Shown here: positions 34,042 through 37,436 of the stretch, piece by piece
Layout: each line of letters begins with the position of its first letter
How positions within the stretch are numbered: the first letter of the stretch is position 1
Assembly: GCA_018613035.1 (NCBI GenBank)
Contig: JAGGRA010000061.1
Location: forward strand, 1-37,436
DNA from: Pseudomonas sp. ISL-84
GTDB lineage: Bacteria > Bacillota > Bacilli > Bacillales > Cytobacillaceae
Reading direction: 5' to 3'
Length of the DNA stretch: 37,436 bases
The notes under the pieces: model-generated
Databases searched by the model: none
What the model saw: the letters and a program-made list of their open reading frames with translations, nothing else
What the model was told of the DNA's origin: nothing
Position numbers and translations under genes: made by a program

Positions 34042-35226
34042 ATGGATCAAACTAAAAGATTTTCAGATCGAATTGATTGGACGCTATGCTTTCTATTGCT
34101 TCTATTTTTTTTAATAAGCTGTATCGCTATATATAGCGGGCAATCCTCTGAGCAATATGCTGGCAATTTTGTGATAAAGCAAATCGTAAATTATGTAATT
34201 GGAATCATTATAGTCGCTGTTGTAATGTATTTTGATAGTGAACAAATCAGGAAACTTACCTGGTTCTTATACGGCTTTGGAATCTTATTATTATTAGGGC
34301 TGTTTGTTGCACCTGAAAGCATTGCACCCGAGCGCAAAGGGGCAACTCTTTGGTATGTGGTTCCTGGGCTAGGTTCCATTCAGCCCTCTGAATTTGTGAA
34401 AGTCTTTTTAATTATTGCTTTAAGCAAACTCATAGCTGACCATCATCAGAAATATTTGAGCAAAACACTTGGTTCAGATTTATTTCTCCTAATTAAGCTT
34501 GGAGCAGTGACATCACTCCCCTTAGGATTAATTATCATTGAAGACCTCGGCACAGCCCTTGTTATTGTCGCTATTTTAACAGGAACTATTCTGGTTTCGG
34601 GAATATCGTGGAAAATCCTTGTACCGATATATGGTTTTCTTGGAGCCTTTGCCGGCACCATTCTCTATCTTGTTATACAGGCACCGGAGATTCTGGAGAA
34701 ATATCTGGGGGTAGATCCTTACCAGTTTAGCAGAATCTACTCCTGGCTTGATCCTGTAAATCATAAACAAGGAGCTGGAATGCAGCTCTATAACTCTATG
34801 CTTGCAATCGGTTCTGGCCTGACCTCCGGAAAAGGCTTTACCGACAGGCAGGTATATGTTCCTGACGCCCATACTGATTTTATTTTCAGCGTAATCGGAG
34901 AAGAGTACGGCTTTTTTGGAGCAAGTGTTGTCATAAGCCTATTCTTTCTTCTAATCTATCATTTAACAAAAACAGCGCTGGAAACAACTGACCCATTCAA
35001 TACCTATATTTGCGTTGGGATCATCAGCATGATTACCTTCCATGTTTTTCAAAACATTGGCATGACCATCCAGGTTCTGCCGATCACCGGCATTCCGCTT
35101 CCATTTATCAGCTATGGAGGCAGTTCCTTAATGGGAAATATGCTGGCAATGGGGCTGATTTTCAGCATGCACTATCACCATAAAACCTATTTGTTTTCGA
35201 CTGATTCAAATTTTGTTGCAAAATAA
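34042..35226 (+). CDS. SEDS-family peptidoglycan polymerase (FtsW/RodA/SpoVE type)
   Basis: Membrane glycosyltransferase of the SEDS family, 394 residues and ten hydrophobic helices, which polymerises lipid II with a class b PBP. Family blocks are visible: IDWTLCFLLLLFFLISCIAIYSG at the start, LWYVVPGLGSIQPSEFVKVFLIIALSKLI, IEDLGTALVI, and the extracellular loop QVYVPDAHTDFIFSVIGEEYGFFGA with the catalytic Asp of HTDFIF; ITGIPLPFISYGGSSLMGNMLAMGLIFS follows. The GAGMQLYNSMLAIGSGLTSGKGF stretch resembles RodA more than FtsW. The ATG follows AGGTG at seven bases. Bacillus has several paralogues; which one this is cannot be told. Confidence 0.9.
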   Translation: MDQTKRFSDRIDWTLCFLLLLFFLISCIAIYSGQSSEQYAGNFVIKQIVNYVIGIIIVAVVMYFDSEQIRKLTWFLYGFGILLLLGLFVAPESIAPERKGATLWYVVPGLGSIQPSEFVKVFLIIALSKLIADHHQKYLSKTLGSDLFLLIKLGAVTSLPLGLIIIEDLGTALVIVAILTGTILVSGISWKILVPIYGFLGAFAGTILYLVIQAPEILEKYLGVDPYQFSRIYSWLDPVNHKQGAGMQLYNSMLAIGSGLTSGKGFTDRQVYVPDAHTDFIFSVIGEEYGFFGASVVISLFFLLIYHLTKTALETTDPFNTYICVGIISMITFHVFQNIGMTIQVLPITGIPLPFISYGGSSLMGNMLAMGLIFSMHYHHKTYLFSTDSNFVAK

Positions 35227-35243
35227 TTCCAGCAGAGTATAAT
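35216..35243 (+). promoter_or_regulatory. Sigma-A-type promoter of the T-box/argS unit
   Basis: TTGCAA (35216-35221), 16-base spacer, TATAAT (35238-35243). The -35 overlaps the last codons of the SEDS gene; the start site would be close to the 5' end of the T-box. Confidence 0.65.
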
Positions 35244-35249
35244 AGCATT

Positions 35250-35506
35250 AATATACTTAGCGTCCATGATGAAGAGAGTAGCAAAAGACCCTTTCCTTAA
35301 GCGAGACAGGGATGGTGCAAGCCTGTTGGAAGTTCTTTTGCGAAGCGCACTTCGGAGATGTAAAGCTGAAACCTAAGTAGGCTTTGCCGGGTTAAGACTC
35401 CCGTTAACAAGATCTTTAAAGAGGTCCAATCAAAGTAGAATGGACAATCAGAGTGGTACCGCGGGTAATTCAAGCTCGTCTCTATTTTTAGAGACGGGCT
35501 TTTTTA
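35250..35506 (+). ncRNA. T-box leader, arginine (CGC) specifier
   Basis: Stem I: GAAG (35271-35274) with CTTC (35350-35353) and GCAAAAGA (35281-35288) with TCTTTTGC (35334-35341) enclose the specifier bulge, which holds AGTA on the 5' side (35277-35280) and GAAGCGCA on the other. The triplet CGC at 35346-35348 followed by A codes arginine. The distal loop has GCGAGAcaGGGAtGGTGcaAGCC-type motifs. The T-box GAGTGGTACCGCGGGT lies at 35451-35466. The terminator is a 10 bp stem (35473-35482 with 35491-35500) and a T-run. Uncharged tRNA-Arg should stop termination and raise argS expression. Confidence 0.93.
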
Positions 35507-35525
35507 ATTTCAGGGAGGTGTTATT

Positions 35526-37217
35526 ATGTTGAACTTTAAAGAAATTTTCACTGCTCAATTGATATCTGTATTGGATGGGCAAATATCAGAAGAAGCGATT
35601 GCTGACTTAATCGAAATTCCAAAAAACCATGAGCATGGCGATCTGGCTTTTCCTTGCTTTACGTTTGCCAAAGCATTCAGGAAATCGCCGGCGGCTATAG
35701 CAGTTGACCTCGCCAGCCAGATTCAGGCACCGCTCATTGAAAAAGCGGAAGCAGCCGGACCTTATATTAATGTCTTTTTTTCAAAAGCAGATTCCGGAAA
35801 AATCATAATGGATAGAATTCTTAAAGAAGAAAAAGAGTATGGGAAGCTTACAATCGGAGCCGGAAAAACAGTGGTGCTCGATTTTTCATCGCCAAACATT
35901 GCAAAGCCTTTCTCCATGGGGCACTTGCGTTCGACGGTTATTGGAAATGCACTCGGCAATCTTGCTGAAAAATGCGGTTATAAAACGATTAGGGTCAACC
36001 ATTTAGGAGACTGGGGCACTCAGTTCGGTAAATTGATAACCGCTTATAAAAAGTGGGGAATCCCAGAAAAGGTAAAAGAAAATCCAATTCAGGAATTGCT
36101 CGGCTTGTATATTCGGTTTCATAATGAAGTCGAAGAGAATCCTGCATTGGAAAATGAAGCTCGCTATTGGTTCAAAGAGCTTGAAAATGGCAATGAAGAA
36201 GCAGCCAGCCTCTGGGGCTGGTTTAGAGAAGAATCATTGAAAGAGTTCCAGCGCCTTTACGACATGCTCGGCATTCATTTTGATTCCTATAACGGCGAAG
36301 CTTTTTATAACGATAAAATGGAAGCGATCATTGAGGAGTTAAGCGCCAAGAATCTGCTTGTTATGTCCGACGGAGCCGAAGTAGTTCAACTTCCTGGTCA
36401 GGACCTCCCTCCTTGCCTGATCAAAAAGTCCGACGGGGCAACCTTATATGCAACACGTGACCTCGCCGCAGCTTTTTACAGAAAAAAGAAATACCACTTT
36501 GATCAGTCCTTATACATTGTAGGTCAGGAACAAGGCATCCATTTCCGCCAGGTCAAAAGTGTGATTAAAACAATGGGCTATGAATGGGCAGACAATATGG
36601 TACATGTCCCGTTCGGCCTTTATTTGAAGGATGGCAAAAAGATGTCCACCCGTAAAGGCCGGGTTATTCTTCTCGAGGAAGTTCTTAATGAAGCTGTCCT
36701 ACTCGCAACGCAAAATATTGAAGACAAGAATCCGCATTTGGAAAATAAACAAGATATCGCGGAAGCAGTAGGAATTGGCGCCATCCTTTTCCATGATTTA
36801 AAAAATGATCGAATGAATAATATTGAATTCTCACTTGATGATATGCTGACATTTGAAGGCGAAACCGGCCCCTATCTGCAATACACCAATGCTCGTGCCT
36901 ATTCCCTGCTTCGAAAGGCTGAAGATGGTCATTCATCTGAAAAGGGTCTCTCTGATTCATATAGCTGGGAAATCATAAAGCTTCTCTATCAATATCCTGA
37001 CAAACTTAAGAAAGCCTACCTTCACCTTTCCCCATCTATCCTGGCAAAATATTTAATTGATGTGGCCCAGGCATTTAATAAATATTACGGTCACGTAAGA
37101 ATACTGGAGAAAGATACAGACATCAAAGGAAGGCTAGCACTCGTAAAAGCTGTCACGATTGTTCTCTCAGAAGGCATGCAAACACTGGGTATGAAGGTGC
37201 CTGAACAAATCGAGTAG
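35526..37217 (+). CDS. argS: Arginyl-tRNA synthetase
   Basis: Charges tRNA-Arg with arginine. The 563-residue class I enzyme has the N-terminal Add-1 domain (ISEEAIADLIEIPKNHEHGDLAFPCF), the HIGH box in SSPNIAKPFSMGHLRSTVIG, NHLGDWGTQFGKLI, then KMS-type loop KDGKKMSTRKGRVILLEE, and the all-helical DALR anticodon domain with QYTNARAYSLLRKAE. The ATG follows GGGAGGTG. The product ends PEQIE where the family usually ends PE(R/K)M; the last codons and the TAG lie in sequence of the opposed group II intron, so the native end has been replaced by two foreign codons. Because of its T-box control it may be a second argS, in addition to a housekeeping copy elsewhere. Confidence 0.96.
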   Translation: MLNFKEIFTAQLISVLDGQISEEAIADLIEIPKNHEHGDLAFPCFTFAKAFRKSPAAIAVDLASQIQAPLIEKAEAAGPYINVFFSKADSGKIIMDRILKEEKEYGKLTIGAGKTVVLDFSSPNIAKPFSMGHLRSTVIGNALGNLAEKCGYKTIRVNHLGDWGTQFGKLITAYKKWGIPEKVKENPIQELLGLYIRFHNEVEENPALENEARYWFKELENGNEEAASLWGWFREESLKEFQRLYDMLGIHFDSYNGEAFYNDKMEAIIEELSAKNLLVMSDGAEVVQLPGQDLPPCLIKKSDGATLYATRDLAAAFYRKKKYHFDQSLYIVGQEQGIHFRQVKSVIKTMGYEWADNMVHVPFGLYLKDGKKMSTRKGRVILLEEVLNEAVLLATQNIEDKNPHLENKQDIAEAVGIGAILFHDLKNDRMNNIEFSLDDMLTFEGETGPYLQYTNARAYSLLRKAEDGHSSEKGLSDSYSWEIIKLLYQYPDKLKKAYLHLSPSILAKYLIDVAQAFNKYYGHVRILEKDTDIKGRLALVKAVTIVLSEGMQTLGMKVPEQIE

Positions 37218-37436
37218 GAGGGGGTGACTAACCCCCGACCTCTCACACCACCGTACGTACCGTTCGGTATACGGCGGTTCAATTAAGTGTGACGCAGAAC
37301 TTCATATCGTTGATAAAGACTTTTGAGCCCTCGATTACTCCAGTAGGAGTTATCGAGGGTTTTGTGTAGGATTGGACTTGAGGCTATCCTCCAAAATTTC
37401 TTTCTGGAGTTTCCCCATTCGTATGCCTTTTGGTCT
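37209..37436 (-). mobile_element. 3' end of a group II intron (class C-like), continues past the window
   Basis: Minus strand. Domain V is a 32-base hairpin (37278-37247): ACCGCCGTA pairs with TACGGTGGT, with a CG bulge and a TACC/GGTA top around GAAC. The CGCC in place of the AGC triad is as in bacterial class C introns. Domain VI follows (37244-37212: GGGGG/CCCCC stem, loop, and outer GAG/CTC pairs), then ...CTCGAT as the probable 3' end near 37209. The reverse transcriptase C-terminus is encoded just upstream. Class C introns tend to insert behind terminator hairpins; the argS terminator probably lies on the far side. Confidence 0.85.
37283..37436 (-). CDS. ltrA: Group II intron reverse transcriptase/maturase, C-terminal end (partial)
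   Basis: The last 50 or so codons of an intron-encoded protein; the gene runs off the right edge, so start and polymerase motifs are not visible. The fragment reads DQKAYEWGNSRKKFWRIASS, PILHKTLDNSYWSNRGLKSL and YQRYEVLRHT. The AYxWGNSRKxxWRIxxSPIL pattern is the well-known C-terminal tail of group II intron maturases (the DNA-binding region after domain X). Its TAA lies about five bases before domain V, the usual arrangement. It is transcribed opposite to argS. Confidence 0.85.
   Translation of the reverse strand, partial: DQKAYEWGNSRKKFWRIASSPILHKTLDNSYWSNRGLKSLYQRYEVLRHT

Overview
The window looks like a chromosomal segment from a spore-forming Bacillaceae (Bacillus / Cytobacillus / Mesobacillus type). 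Evidence: strong AGGAGG-type ribosome binding sites, frequent TTG/GTG starts, T-box and cobalamin riboswitch control with intrinsic terminators, a canonical ParB site (parS), and a left third whose gene order (ddl, murF, cshA, ydbS, ydbT, rhomboid, acpS, ydcC) follows Bacillus subtilis. No phage or plasmid module is visible; the only clear mobile DNA is the 3' end of a group II intron at the right edge.

Layout. 1-11.7 kb: B. subtilis-like block of cell-wall, lipid, RNA and envelope genes, with two additions: uvsE (UV endonuclease) between cshA and ydbS, and an alpha/beta hydrolase, a decayed YdeI-like gene and a parS site between cshA and murF. 12-17.5 kb: a dicarboxylate symporter, a six-unit 20-22 bp phased repeat, a universal stress protein, a SulP transporter and an MFS transporter, each apparently its own unit with its own terminator or promoter. 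17.5-20.9 kb (minus strand): a nickel-pincer-nucleotide operon in the order VOC protein, larB, larC1, larC2, NiCoT-like Ni/Co transporter. larC is broken in frame by one amber codon. 21-21.8 kb: a Nudix hydrolase and a 192 bp dispersed-type Bacillaceae repeat that carries a second palindrome inside it.

21.9-32.7 kb (minus strand): thirteen tightly overlapping genes behind one cobalamin riboswitch: btuF, btuC, a btuD-cbiZ fusion, cbiB, cobD, cobU, a cobQ lacking its glutaminase domain, cobS, a cobC-like phosphatase, a second short cobU homologue, pduO-type adenosyltransferase, cblT and cblS. Together they describe corrinoid uptake and remodelling rather than de novo synthesis: BtuFCD imports corrinoids, PduO adenosylates them, CbiZ cuts the aminopropanol arm to leave cobyric acid, CbiB/CobD rebuild the arm, CobU activates it, CblT/CblS import and phosphorylate alpha-ribazole, and CobS/CobC finish cobalamin. 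No corrin-ring genes and no cobT are in the window.

32.7-37.4 kb: an uncharacterised Bacillus protein, a SEDS (RodA/FtsW) protein, and argS behind a T-box whose specifier triplet reads CGC (Arg). A class C-like group II intron on the opposite strand abuts argS so closely that the argS stop codon lies in intron domain VI; the C-terminal end of its reverse transcriptase runs off the window.

The observations most worth following are the internally deleted CobQ, the in-frame amber split of LarC, the intron overlapping the argS stop codon, the phased 20-22 bp repeat, and the exact parS site. No wholly new system could be established from sequence alone.
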